From Schistocerca nitens (lineage: Eukaryota > Arthropoda > Insecta > Orthoptera > Acrididae): 64,000 nucleotides of DNA. The position numbers and the translations under genes were made by a program. Below, in pieces: positions 53,679 to 64,000 of this stretch. The notes below the pieces were generated by a model. It was not told the origin of the DNA. It saw only the letters and a program-made list of their open reading frames with translations, and searched no databases. Numbering within the stretch: position 1 is the first letter of the stretch; each line of letters starts with the position of its first letter. The DNA is taken from the NCBI RefSeq assembly GCF_023898315.1, contig NC_064621.1, forward strand, positions 533,841,383-533,905,382. The letters are read 5' to 3'.

Positions 53679-55564
53679 TCACATATGCGACAGCAATGAC
53701 CGTAACGTTCTACCGTACCAAAGCCAATCAGTCTCACTAGAATCACACTCCTCCTTCATATACCAATTCATACATACTTCATTACACAAACTATTCCCAT
53801 CCACTCTATTTATTTCAGCTCTCTCTAAATTTTCTGTTAGTTCTTCCACACATTTCACCGATTCACTACCCACAGCATGCACAACTTTACTGTTTGTCCC
53901 CTCTGAAATATCGACACTTACAGCTTCAACAAAATTACACATCAATTCACTGTTAAACACTTTATCTTCCTGAAATAATACATTGATGCCTAAGCCACCA
54001 TCATGATAAATATTCATCCCAGCAACCTTTTCCGCTGATGTTGTTGTTGTTGTTGTTGTTGTTGTTGTGGTCTTCAGTCCTGAGACTGGTTTGATGCAGC
54101 TCTCCATGCTACTCTATCCTGTGCAAGCTTCTTCATCTCCCAATACTTACTGCAACCTACATCCTTCTGAATCTGCTTAGTGTATTCATCTCTTGGTCTC
54201 CCTCTATGATTTTTACCCTCCACACTGCCCTCCAATGCTAAATTTGAGATCCCTTGATGCCTCAGAACATGTCCTACCAACCGGTCCCTTCTTCTTGTCA
54301 AGTTGTGCCACAAACTCCTCTTCTCCCCAATTCTATTCAATACCTCCTCATTAGTTATGTGATCAACCCATCTAATCTTCAGCATTCTTCTGTAGCACCA
54401 CATTTCAAAAGCTTCTATTCTCTTCTTGTCCAAACTGGTTATCGTCCATGTTTCACTTCCATACATGGCTACACTTCATACAAATACTTTCAGAAACGAC
54501 TTCCTGACACTTAAATCTATACTCGATGTTAACAAATTTCTCTTCTTCAGAAACGCTTTTCTTGCCATTGCCAGTCTACATTTTATATCCTCTCTACTTC
54601 TCCCATCATGAGTTATTTTGCTCCCCAAATAGCAAACCTCCTGTACTACTTTAAGTGTCTCATTTCCTAATCTAATTCCCTCAGCATCACCTGACTTAAT
54701 TCAACTACTTCCATTATCCTCGTTTTGCTTTTGTTGATGTTCATCTTATATCCTCCTTTCTGCTGCTACACCATTTAAATCACTACAAAAATTCACATCA
54801 GTTACCTTACTTTCCTCCATCAACAAAATAACTTTATGTGAACCGTACAAAACTTTATCCACCGCCACTACAGTACACAAATTGCTGCTACCTTGTTGTA
54901 CAATTTTGGGACTTCCAGGCTTGCTACGTTCCAATGTGATCAGACAAAAATCAGTACACACTGCCATTTCCACACACCTTACATCCAGATTAAGCCTGCA
55001 CCCTATTTTACATACATTCTCATATTCACACTCTGACAAACGTTTTAGATCCACACAGTCATCAATAAGTTTCATTTCGCCTTCATTCATGACTAGAAAC
55101 GCATAAATTCCTTCCTCCGAAGTATCAATACCAGTAACTTTTACATCATTACATAAATTATCATTACTCTGTTCCTTTAAACAGAAATCATCTATCTCCG
55201 CTGATACATTTTTAACTTCAACTGCTGCCAAAACCAATGCTACGCCTCCCTTAGTAACATTGATGCTTTCCGCTGAAACACAATCACCATCACTTGCAGC
55301 TGGCGAGACCAAAGCTACGCTGCCTTCAATAACATCAATGCTTTTCGCCAATTCACAAATACTTGCTACTACAACATCTTCCTTACTGCAATTGCTACTG
55401 TTTGCTAATACCTCTTCAGAACTCTCCACACAATTTGCTTTCACAAAATTAACCTCCTTTTCAACTTCTTTTTGAACCACTGCATCTTTCCATTTGTCAC
55501 CATTCACACTCTCATTCATTACACATTGATAACTTAACATCATTCCCCGCATATTTATTCCCAT
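53679..55564 (-). pseudogene. Gypsy 2 second ORF, unknown function, split by an RTE LINE
   Basis: A minus-strand frame (55564 to about 54765, continuing 54037-53679) of about 385 codons once the inserted LINE is discounted. The frame resumes exactly across the insertion, so it was open when the LINE arrived. The protein is acidic and rich in Val, Ser and Cys (for example EVEKEVNFVKANCVESSEEV, SKIVQQG, NLCNDVKVTGIDTSEEGIY), with no predicted membrane span, zinc knuckle or enzymatic motif. Two internal repeats of the type SxNVxxGxVALVxxA are visible (ESINVTKGGVALVLAA, KSIDVIEGSVALVSPA). It follows gag where pol usually starts. I do not recognise it. Confidence 0.6.
54029..54765 (-). mobile_element. 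5'-truncated RTE LINE (gamma 2)
   Basis: The minus-strand sequence at about 54041-54759 matches the 3' third of LINE gamma 1 (MYGSETWTITSLDKKRIEAF ... RRMLKIRWVDHITNEEVL ... AWRAASNQSQD) and starts from a (GTT)n tail at 54041-54066. Flanking tttccgctg (54029-54037) and tttctgctg (54757-54765) form a 9-bp duplication with one mismatch. The interrupted ORF resumes across it. Confidence 0.9.
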
Positions 55565-55759
55565 TACTTTTACTTAAATCTCTCACAAATCTATGCTTTC
55601 GCTGTTCGCGCCTGCTTTGTTGAAAGAGCCTCCTATATAGCCTTCCTCTTTAGCATACTCCATATTACATATTTGTTGCCATATTACATATTTGTTGCCT
55701 TTCTCCAAACCTATTAACATTTCTACCATTACCATTATCTCCAGTCCTTTTCATCGCCT

Positions 55760-57482
55760 GTGTAGATCACCATCCCTGGACCTGAGATGTGGCAAACATC
55801 AGTTTCCTGACTGATTTTACACGACTGCACTTCGCGCGAATTTCTCCCATCAAATCTGCATTCTTTACTTCGATCCTGTTCACAGAAGTTATCACTCCTG
55901 TTCATTTTCTGACCATTCTGCTCATTCCAGCTACTATCTCCCTGAGAATTCTATTGATTTCCCTCATGATTATTATTCTGGTGGTGATTATTTGGATTCC
56001 CTTTTTGATAACTACCACCCGGTTTACTCTGAGGTCTGAACTTCAAAGCCCTCTCTAATTTTTCTACAACTTCTATAAATTTGTCCATGGAATCACGTGC
56101 ACTATGCACAAGATCCCACTGCAAATTTTCTGGTAATCGCCTTTTTAATGTGGTGATTTTCGGTAAAACCCCAACGGATGTTTCACATGCATAAGCTTGC
56201 CAAGTTCGCACTTGCAAAAATCTCTCATTGGCTCATTACCGTACCTGTAACTCGGCCCATTTAAGAATTCGTTTTGGATCTGCGTCTGTTTTGCCTCGCT
56301 CCAGAATTTATTCAAAAAACACTTTTCGAACTCTTTGTATGATTCGCGCGAACTACATCTAACATTTGCCCAAGACTGTGGGTCTCCCTCCAAATGCCGT
56401 TTAACGTATTTTATTTTCGCTTCATCCTACATGCTGTGAACAAAAGTGTCCCTACACACAGCCAAGAAATTTTCTGGGTGATTCTTCCGTCATCTGTGTA
56501 ACATTTCACAGATCCGGTATTTGCCCAAGGGATATTTATATCCAGTGTGGCCTGTTGGGAGGCTAACAAATTTAAATCGCTTTTTATCTATTGCATTTGT
56601 TTTTTAAATTCATTTTCACTAGTGATACTGGAATCTATTTTATCTTTAATTTTGCTCTCTATTTTATCTTTAATTTTGCTCACTTCTTTCTCCCCCTCAC
56701 CTACACAATTGGCAATGTCACTAATTGCTAAATTTATATCGCTTTTATGAGCATCTTGCGCTTTTATACAGTCGCTTACCTTGCCCCCAAGTTCCATCTG
56801 TATCTTATCCATTTTTTCCCCCAAGATCTTTTTCCACTGATTCGATTTTAGATTTTAATATTACAACTTTGTCTCTAATTTTCACCATATCCATTCGGAC
56901 ACATTTTAATTTATCATCAATTGCTTTTTCAAGGTTACCCATAATTTTTTCAACTTCCTCTTTCTCAGCGGAACATATTTCAGTTTGCATTGTACCCATA
57001 TCAGTCCGAATTGTATTCGCAACCGTTTGCAATGTGCCCATATCTGTTCGAATTGCTCTGATATTATTTGCGATTCCCTGGATCCTTTGCATTAGCTGAT
57101 ACATAATATCTCCCCCACATTCATTCCTCTTGCCTGAATTTCTACTAGCTACACTTTCACGCTCTGCTTTTGGACTAACCATCTTACTTCCATTTTCAGA
57201 ATTACACATACTAGATGACTGTTTCATATTCACGAGATCTATAAGTGGAGCTTGAACTTCAGAGTTAAAAACCGTTTCACTATTTGCGCAGGTACTTATC
57301 TGATCTGATATGGCTCCCTCAGTCATGGTGATGCCATCGGTGTAGTGGAAGTCAACATTGAAGACTGCCCTGGAGTGCTTGAAGAAGCTGCTGTCGTACT
57401 GCTGTTGATCTGCGTCCGCCACTGAAGTCGCCTGAAGTAATTGTAGCTGCCACTGGTTACCACGTGTTCCAAATGTCTCCAA
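55760..57482 (-). pseudogene. Gypsy 2 Gag
   Basis: Minus-strand frames show, in order, an N-terminal region (57482-56805) with a coiled-coil repeat (RAIRTDMGTLQTVANTIRTD), a lysine/glutamate-rich coil (56824-56588) and the capsid-like block YKEFEKCFLNKFWSEAKQTQ with PMRDFCKCELGKLMHV (56393-56145). ITTLKRRLPENLQWDLVHSA and a Q/N/H-rich nucleocapsid-like tail (NPNNHHQNNNHEG, 56217-55951) follow. No CCHC knuckle is evident. At least three frame changes separate these parts. Gag would form the particle that packages RNA. Confidence 0.78.
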
Positions 57483-57815
57483 TACCGCTGTGCATTAAAT
57501 GCACTAACTGCTACTGTTACCTGCACTCAACATATTTAGACTCTGAGCCCCCACGCAAATTGCCTTTAATGTGATAGATTAGGACCTCTATCGATAACAA
57601 GTGTTAGTTGTGAAAATTACTGCGTAATTTCACTATTTCCAGAAACCTACTTGTGACAAAAACCGATCTCACACTGTGTTTTGTGAGAGGTCCACTCTAC
57701 AGAAATCTCTACTGGTTTTGCATACGTTTTTACACTTTGCATAGGACACTGAATAACAGAGAGCAAAGGATTTACCACTTTGCAGGGCACAAATCCTAGA
57801 TGAGAAACCTCTGAT
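57483..57815 (-). other. Gypsy 2 leader
   Basis: Lies between gag and the right LTR. The bases next to the LTR on the minus strand (atcagaggtttctcatc) do not match a primer-binding site that I know. Confidence 0.4.
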
Positions 57816-58225
57816 TGCGGGCTTTCAAATAATAAATGATGAATGATGGTGTGTTGTGGGTGGCCCTCAACTATGTACCCTCCGACTCAGAGTTGAAATA
57901 TTAAAAGTTTTGGCTGGCTTCATTGTGTAGGGGCTGGGATACATAGTTGCTGCTTTACAAGCCAAATACTGCTGTGTCTACAGTATACAATATGAATAGA
58001 TACATGAATCAAATGGTTGAAGATTTCTGTCACTTGGCAATTGTGAATTAATACAGAAATTCATAAATGAAAGGCTGCAATTGAATAAAATCTGCAGGTA
58101 TTATTGTAACGACTTTAAATTATGAGTACGATAGCAGAAGTACTTTTGAGAATGCCGTATATTTCTGCAAAACACTTATTGGTGTTGATGGTGCAGCAAT
58201 TAAATAAAATATAAGTTGAAGAACA

Positions 58226-58709
58226 GTGAAACAATAGATTCCTACTGCACATAATTATCTATGATTGACCACATAGCTTGCGAGATATTCACTTCTAAAT
58301 GTGTACTACATCTTCACTGTAGAAACCTCGGAAGTCTCAAAAGTTCACAAGTCGGCACTCCAAAGTATTTCTACCTCTCACGACTATGCACAAACCGCTC
58401 CACACTCTCCAAGTCTCTCTGCCACTGTGCGTCAGTTGCGCCATCCAGCACCTCCCAGTCCTGTCATGTGAAACAATAAATTACTACTGCACGTAATTAT
58501 CTATGATTGACCACATAGCTTGCGAGATATCCACTTCTAAACGTGTACTACATCTTCACTGTAGAAACCTCGGAAGTCTCAAAAGTTCACAAGTCGGCAC
58601 TCCAAAGTATTTCTATCTCTCGCGACTATGCGCAAACCGCTCCACACTCTCCAAGTCTCTCTGCCACTGTACATCCGTTGCGTCATCCAGCACCTCCCAG
58701 TCCTGTCGT
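58226..58709. repeat. 242-bp tandem duplication inside the LTR
   Basis: gtgaaacaata begins at 58226 and again at 58468. Both units share ttatctatgattgaccac and ctgtagaaacctcggaag. The left LTR has a single copy (about 51470-51710), so the duplication arose after the LTRs separated. Confidence 0.85.
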
Positions 58710-59018
58710 GAATTCCCTGAGCTCTTCTCCTACTTCGATCCAGTCTCCCCTTTCACGAGCACTGTGATTGGCTAGAGTGCTCGCACCATGTCTTCAAGCC
58801 AATGCACCCACACAAACGCAATGAAACACATTTGAAATACTGGATTTACATTTAAATAACTTGAAATTAAATAGATATTCCTACGGCTGGACCATAAACA
58901 TGCTCTAACACACATTATTAAATACATAAACAAATTAAATAAACATATATCAAAGGAATAGAGCAAAAGGTAGGCCAGTAGCCTAATGTTGCTGTGCTTT
59001 CTAAAACACAGTAAATAT

Positions 59019-61461
59019 TTAACACTTTGAGTCCCGAATGCTTTGGAGCATGCATGTAACAGAATCCCGGGCATTTTTGGCATCTCTTTAATTAACCATC
59101 ATTTCATTCTTATAACCTTATTTAAATATATGGAAACATTTTTTTTAGAAGGAAAAGTTCCTATTTGATCTATTTGTAAAATAAAGCACATTTAAATACA
59201 AATTTAGGACACAAATTTTATTTACATTGCAGTATATACTTAGTGAAAAAAAAATTCTGCGGAGATTCTTATCTGTACATTTAACAATAATTTGCTCGTG
59301 TATGGTACAATTTGAAACACTCTGGCATGCACAGTGGAATTATATAGTCAGGGCACCACCATACTGTTTCTTTTCTTGAAGACTTTCCATTGGACAGTTT
59401 TGTTTTCTCTGCACAAACTTTGCACACTCTTGTGGGATGCGCCGGAATCCTGTCTGCAAAATGCCTTCCTAGGAGTCTGCTGCTACACGCATTTTAGGGA
59501 GTAGCAGTATGTTGATGTACAGCACCTTTCTTTGAAAATTCTTCACCTTATTGCAGAAAAAAATTTGCCAAATGGTAGCCTTTACTCTGATTGTTTCTTG
59601 TTTTATGGTACAAGATGAAAGTATTCACTGCTGACATTATAAAAAGATGGAAAAACAGTTTCTTCCACCATTTCATTTGCCTTCTCTTGAAAGGGTCGTA
59701 AGATATAAGTTGGTCATTTCTGTCTACACCTGTCTTATTGAGGTTGTAGTCTAGAATGGCATCTGGTTTCATTTTCTTTGTCAGATCCATTTTGCTTTGT
59801 TACGTACTTCTACTTCTGTTTTGGTCATCTTGTGAAAACTTGACAAACACAGAACACTCTTGTGTCCCTCCACTTCAGGCACAACAAATGTTCCTTCCCC
59901 ATAAATGTACAGTCACCCTTTTTTCAGTTTTTTGCTGACTATACCTTGCTTAGGAAGCCCTCTACGATTAGGCATGCTCGCCCCCACAGCCTTCATCTTA
60001 TTCTCCAACAGGAAATCAAAAACAGTAGGTGAAGTGCAATATCTGTCCATATAAACAGTTTGTCCCTTTTTGAGGTAGCCAGACAGAAGTCTTTGAAAAA
60101 GGGCAGTGACTAAATTGTCTTCCTGCCCTTTACCTCTGTAAACTTCAGTGTGTAAAACATATCCTGTATTTGCATCACACAAGGTAAACAGTTAGATACC
60201 ATACTTGTCAGGTTTGTTTTTTATACAGACATGAAACATAACTCTTCCCCTGAATCCACAGGCACTTTCATCTATAGTGAGATTTTCCTCAGGTGAAAAC
60301 GGTGCTGGAAACTGTGTGAGTAAATGATTCAGGAATGGTCTGATTTTGTGCATGGGATTGTGGACAGGTTCGTTTCTTCGAATGTACAAGACAATGTCAT
60401 TTACATGTAGGCAAGAGAGAATAGGAAAAAATCTATTTCTAGCGAGAACTGAACCTGGAGAAGGTGTGGAAACAAAGCTGTTTGTAGACCAGTAATTATG
60501 CAGCTTATTTTTCTTCACCAGGCACATGTGGATTATGACAGCAAAGAACAAATACATTTCATGAAGCTGTACCCCGGTCCATGAGCTCCACATGCTGTTG
60601 GGTTTCATTTTGCGTGATCTTCTCATTTTATCTGCAATAGATTTCACATACCTGCTAGTTTCTGCCTTAATGTGTTTCACGACTGATTCAGGGATAAAAA
60701 TTGAAAAAATATCAAAAGGACTGCTGCAGTCACCCACTTCTGTCACACATCCACTTTCCTCTTTGAATTCAGGCAATGAAGGTTGCATGTCTAATGCAGT
60801 CCACCCTAATTCCGCATCTGAAGATTTTGGAACACTAGAACGTCTTCTCTTGCGTGGTGACTCTGTAGATGGCACTACATTTGAAAGACTGCCTTCAGTA
60901 TTAGGCAGTACATTATATATCGACGGAGGTGAAATTTTGTCTGAAAAATGCAATGGACACGTAACCTAAATAGCAGACTTATTACACAAAACAATGTATA
61001 ACAATGGAAAGGAAAAACAATGTTGCTTTTGTACCTCAGTCTGCTTCAGAAGCAAAATCACTGTATTCACTTTCAGAAACGTCCCCTTCGGAACTGGAAT
61101 CAACAAATGTCTCATTCAAAAGCCTCTCAGTCTCAGTATTAGCCAAAAACTTTGACATATTTATAGCAAAATGCACTGCAAGTGCAACAAGATAAATGCA
61201 CGAAAACTACGGTGCCACGCAACAATACAGTGTTTTTGAACAACTGAGGATTATCCTTGACAGTGCCAAAATAGTTTCAGAAATATCCACACAATGGCAG
61301 CGCCATGCAGTGGGCAGATCACAGCATGCCAAGCCCGAATATTAGATGCGAGCACAACAAAAAGAAAGCGAATGGAAGAAGACGAGCAGAGTTCAGGCAT
61401 GGGACGCTCACAGCGTGCCTGTCACACGAGCTGCGCTCGAATTTGAGACTCGAAGTGTTAA
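59019..61461 (-). mobile_element. piggyBac transposon in the gypsy 2 LTR
   Basis: The element at 59023-61457 is flanked by TTAA (59019-59022 and 61458-61461), the fixed piggyBac target. Termini cactttgagtccc and cacttcgagtctc (inverted) match at 11 of 13 positions. The left LTR of the host element still carries the empty TTAA site at 52014-52017. The transposase reads on the minus strand and is broken. Confidence 0.95.
59282..61158 (-). pseudogene. piggyBac transposase, one predicted intron
   Basis: Exon 1 (61158-61035) starts MSKFLANTETERLLN. A 94-bp intron (61034-60941) with GTAC donor and TTTTTCAG acceptor keeps frame into DKISPPSIYNV. Domains seen: a basic segment (SPRKRRRSS), SMWSSWTGVQLHEMYLFFAV, NRFFPILSCLHVND and the first catalytic Asp in LTIDESACGFRGR. 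VYMDRYCTSPTVFDFLLENK (second Asp) and GVDRNDQLISYDPFKR with the third and fourth Asp follow. The C-terminal cysteine-rich domain (RVCKVC, WWCPDYI, CMPECF) is present. In-frame stops follow the last exon-1 codon (TGA), PDKYGI (TAA) and LKKG, plus a shift near 59800. All catalytic residues are preserved. Confidence 0.92.
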
Positions 61462-62071
61462 CCAGTTTCTTCATGAATAGTATATATCGGATATAAACAA
61501 AGACATAGACGAATAAATATATGTATAAGCATGCTGCTACCATTTTTTTGTGTCACTATGGAGTACTTATGGCCTGACACGATTGATAGTAATCGGCCAC
61601 TTTGACCTCCAATAACTCATGTACTATTCAAGTTACATGTCTGTAATTTATACCAATTTAGGTTTACACTAATAGCTTCCTAAAGAGATGCCAATTGATG
61701 AAATCAGATGAAGTGTTTAAATTTTGGAAATGCGTTTCTGGGTGTTACTTGTATAATTTACCGTCAGATACTAAACTTTAAACTAATAAAGATATTGAAA
61801 ATCTGATTACTCCATCAGAATCATCTTGCAAATAATGGTAATGTACATGTTTCTTTTTGAGGTATCAGGATTCCTCTGGCTGCTATTAATTTCTATATGA
61901 ACTGTGAAATGCCTGCCATTAAGGTTTCACAAAGTCCGCCATGTTTGGCACTCCTGGCATAGAAATCTCCTTCATTGACACAAAGCATTGTCCTCGCCAC
62001 AGCGTCAACATGGAATTCCCAACCACGCGTTTGCTGCCGGGCCCCTGCTTGCCAAGCGGCCCGTTTGGCCA

Positions 62072-62087
62072 CACCAGTGTGCAATTT
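62072..62087. other. Spacer with possible hAT target site
   Basis: The last 8 bp (gcaatttg, 62080-62087) precede a cagggggggattc start that looks like a hAT terminus and could be its target duplication. The other end is outside the window. Confidence 0.35.
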
Positions 62088-62289
62088 GCAGGGGGGGATT
62101 CCCCCCCCCCTCCCCGCCCTCTGCATCAAACCATCCCCTCCTCTGGTTTTAGTTTATGCATCCCAACCTGGGATGTTTATTTCCCACGCACTGGAGTAAA
62201 ACTTTACATGTAATTTAAATTTGTGGAGCCGAACACTGAAAGTTTTTAATACAGTCTTACTATTAATATGTTTGCTTATTAATTTTGAA

Positions 62290-62532
62290 AAAGTGTTACG
62301 TATTAGTTAAGCATTTCAAAACGTTTAGAACTAAATCATCATTCTCATGTTGTCATTGTTGCTTTCGTCTAAGGTGCGGCATCCGTTTACTTGCGAGCTT
62401 GCGAGGGAAGTAGTATGGCAGTCGTACCACAGAGTTGGGTGAGCTGGGGGCTGAAATTCCCACCCTGGGCCCTGACACAGGGTGAAGACCGGCCCGGTAC
62501 CTGTGCGAACATTTACCGTTAGGCCACCTTTA
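62290..62532 (-). mobile_element. Possible tRNA-like SINE in the hAT 5' region
   Basis: On the minus strand, ggtggcctaacggtaaatg resembles an A box, and gggtgggaatttcag, about 60 bp on, resembles a degraded B box. There is no duplication or second copy in the window, so this is weak. Confidence 0.3.
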
Positions 62533-62821
62533 GGCAACGGTATGGTGAGGACTAACGCGCCTGGGACGAAAGCACGAAGTAGTGCGAAGTGAGCAATGGT
62601 ACCTACCAGACGGGATTGGACAGTCTGACTTTGCTAACTGGGAACCACGTGGGTGGAGCTTAACACAGGCTCCCCAGCATCGCGTACTCCAAATTAATTC
62701 GTGCCGTTCGTTCGTTGCCTCTCGCCTGCCAAACACACGGCGATCTTCACACGTTCCCGTTTCAGTAGCTTCATTAGTGAGTTGAGTGCATCTGGGCCTG
62801 TAAGAACTACGGAATTTCAGG

Positions 62822-64000
62822 ATGTCATTCAAACAAAGCAAAATTTCTGATTTCCGTAAGAGCAGTGCATCACCTGATACGTGTACAAACTCTGACAGTC
62901 AGGATTCTAACAGTGGTGCTAAAAGAGTTAAAATAGACAGTGAATATAAAAAACAAAACGGTAATGATGGTGCTAATACAGGGGAAGAGACTGAATCTCC
63001 GGTGACTGAAAACTGTGACACATCTCAAGGTAGGAATAGGAGTAACAGTACTTTTGAAATTATAGGAAGAAATTGTGTTGCCTTATCACGTTTTCAAAAC
63101 TGGCGAAAGACTAAGCCGTGGCTATCCGTAAATGACAAAAACTTAGTAATATGCACAATGTGTTCACAAGTTCGTGAACTTAAGGTGGAAAGCAGTGAAC
63201 GTGTGCGTATCGATAACGCATTTTAACTGGCGTTTCTGCTAAGAACGCCAAAAAACTAAATGATAAAATCGGGGATCATGCAAAGTGCAAATCACACATG
63301 AAGTGCATAGAAATCATGAGTATAAAAGAAAAGAAAAGTTTAGAAAACTGCGTGAGTGAAAGTGAAAAGTTGTGGGGAAAGCAGCATCAAGAAAAAGTAA
63401 TCGCAACTGCTTCGTTGTTCAGATCTGCATATTTAATAGCTAAACAGAAATTATCATTCAAATCGTATCCTGCAGTAATCGAACTACAAAAGCTTAATGG
63501 TTTATCAGTCGGTAATATGCTTCATTCTGACTGTGCATGCCGAAATATCATTATGTTTGTAGGAGAAGAAATGAAAAAGAATCTTGCTCACTTCCTTGTA
63601 GAATTGGGTACAAACTTTAGTATCATGATGGACGAAAGTACAACAGTTTCCAATAAAACTTGTTTAGTAATATATTTACATTTTTCCTTTGAGGGAGTTC
63701 CTTGCAATTATTTTTTTGACATTGTTGGATTAGAAAATGGGACTGAAGAGTGCATTTTCAGCACACTGTTAGCAGCTCTTGAAAAGTATGCCATTACAAA
63801 TGATGTACTAAAAAACCACCTTGTAGGTATCGCAACAGATGGTGCCTCAACAATGCTTGCACCTTACAAAGGTGTAGCCACTCTACTGCGTAGTCATTTA
63901 CATAAGGATTTGACTGTCGTTCATTGTATGAACCACAAAATGGAATTAGCTGTCCACGATGTTATGAATGATGTAGCGGATGTATACCATATACAGGTTT
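62822..64000 (+). pseudogene. hAT transposase with BED-like zinc finger (partial, one frameshift)
   Basis: Starts MSFKQSKISDFRKSSAS with a Ser/Asn-rich N-terminus. A BED-like finger follows (WRKTKPWLSVNDKNLVICTM with CxxC, then KCKSHMKC with H/C ligands). A one-base loss near 63226 puts a stop (TAA) between the finger halves. From 63228 the frame is open to the window end (257 codons): ELGTNFSIMMDESTTVSNKT (first catalytic Asp), FDIVGLENGTEE, GIATDGASTMLAPYKG (second Asp) and VVHCMNHKMELAVHDVM. The family resembles the KIAA1586/ZBED-like group of hAT transposases, recalled from memory. The catalytic Glu and dimerisation domain would lie beyond 64000. Confidence 0.88.

Larger units (their letters stand above)
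51058..62071 (-). mobile_element. Gypsy-like LTR element 2, lacking recognisable pol
   Basis: Long direct repeats (51058-52671 and 57816-62071) flank an internal region of about 5.1 kb read on the minus strand. Gag (57482-55760) resembles that of gypsy 1 (YKEFEKCFLNKFWSEAKQTQ against YEDFERAFLSKYWSEGVQEC). A second, unassigned ORF (55564-53679) follows. No protease, RT, RNase H or integrase motif was found. No PBS, polypurine tract or target duplication could be identified, so the two LTRs may not belong to a single unrearranged insertion. Confidence 0.75.
57816..62071 (-). repeat. Right (5') LTR of gypsy 2, with piggyBac and internal duplication
   Basis: Starts tgcgggctttcaaataa and ends gtttggcca like the left LTR. 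It is enlarged by a piggyBac element (59023-61457) and by a 242-bp tandem duplication (58226-58467 and 58468-58709). Without these the length is close to that of the left LTR. Flanking bases do not match those of the left LTR. Confidence 0.78.
62088..64000 (+). mobile_element. hAT-type DNA transposon, 5' part, cut by the window edge
   Basis: Putative left terminus cagggggggattc at 62088, then an untranslated region of about 730 bp with a possible tRNA-like SINE on the minus strand, then a hAT transposase on the plus strand that is still open at 64000. The 3' terminus cannot be seen. Confidence 0.6.

Noticed and set aside
57800..57815. Primer-binding site next to the gypsy 2 LTR
   Set aside because: The bases do not start with TGG and do not match any tRNA 3' end that I know.
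51058..62071. 5-bp target duplication around gypsy 2
   Set aside because: Flanks are aaact on the left and cacca on the right, which do not match.
1..64000. CRISPR array, bacterial operon or ribosome-binding sites
   Set aside because: No regularly spaced repeats, no operon-like gene order, and TE content, SINEs and a predicted intron show a eukaryotic genome.

Overview
This is an animal (insect-type) nuclear window built almost entirely of transposable elements. Three things point to a large, repeat-bloated insect genome, most likely an orthopteran such as a Schistocerca grasshopper: the tRNA-derived SINEs, the RTE-type LINE with a (TTG)n tail, and the LINE family whose tail reads catctacatc-like. 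The genus is recalled from memory of these repeats, not tested. I found no convincing intact host gene, no rRNA, no genuine tRNA and no CRISPR array.

Region 1 (1-16.7 kb). One decayed plus-strand CR1/Jockey-group LINE ('LINE alpha') is cut into five pieces by successive insertions. These are a SINE (20-216), a Penelope-like element (520-4248), a Ty3/gypsy LTR element (4517-14721), a second SINE-like unit (about 14963-15290) and a mariner-related long-TIR element (15707-16461). The insertions are nested: the Penelope-like element holds a twin-primed LINE (2032-3568), which holds a fold-back element (2753-3026). The gypsy element holds an almost full-length RTE LINE (6612-9901) and a GC-rich LTR-like block (10246-10737). 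The gypsy LTRs differ at only three of 785 positions, yet gag runs straight into integrase with protease, reverse transcriptase and RNase H missing.

Region 2 (16.7-35.1 kb). This AT-rich stretch is older and poorer in recognisable features. It has tandem duplications, compound microsatellites inside a MITE-like inverted repeat, and a Penelope-like element with an inverted 5' half (24302-27081). A decayed minus-strand protein of a widespread invertebrate repeat family (27.5-33.1 kb) is interrupted by a Harbinger-like element (28805-32307), itself carrying a LINE. A Tc1/mariner pseudogene lies at about 33.93-34.96 kb.

Region 3 (35.1-51 kb). A second decayed LINE ('LINE epsilon', CR1 type, minus strand, with an esterase-like ORF1) is split by four insertions: a Penelope-like element with a 647-bp tandem duplication (35292-39051), a second-lineage Penelope element (41692-46212) containing a full-length RTE-type LINE (42300-45591), a plus-strand LINE (46416-49375) and a SINE (49648-49843). 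Most of these boundaries are fixed by target-site duplications and by the host-LINE protein resuming on the far side.

Region 4 (51-64 kb). A second gypsy-like element has long repeats (51058-52671 and 57816-62071), a gag, and an uncharacterised ORF of about 385 codons, but no recognisable pol. Its ORF carries a truncated RTE LINE (54041-54759), and its right LTR carries a piggyBac element (59023-61457) flanked by TTAA. The window closes with the 5' part of a hAT-type transposase (62822-64000) that runs off the edge.

The window is best read as a stratigraphy of insertions rather than a set of cooperating genes. All coordinates and element classes were read by eye and should be treated as approximate unless a duplicated target site is stated.
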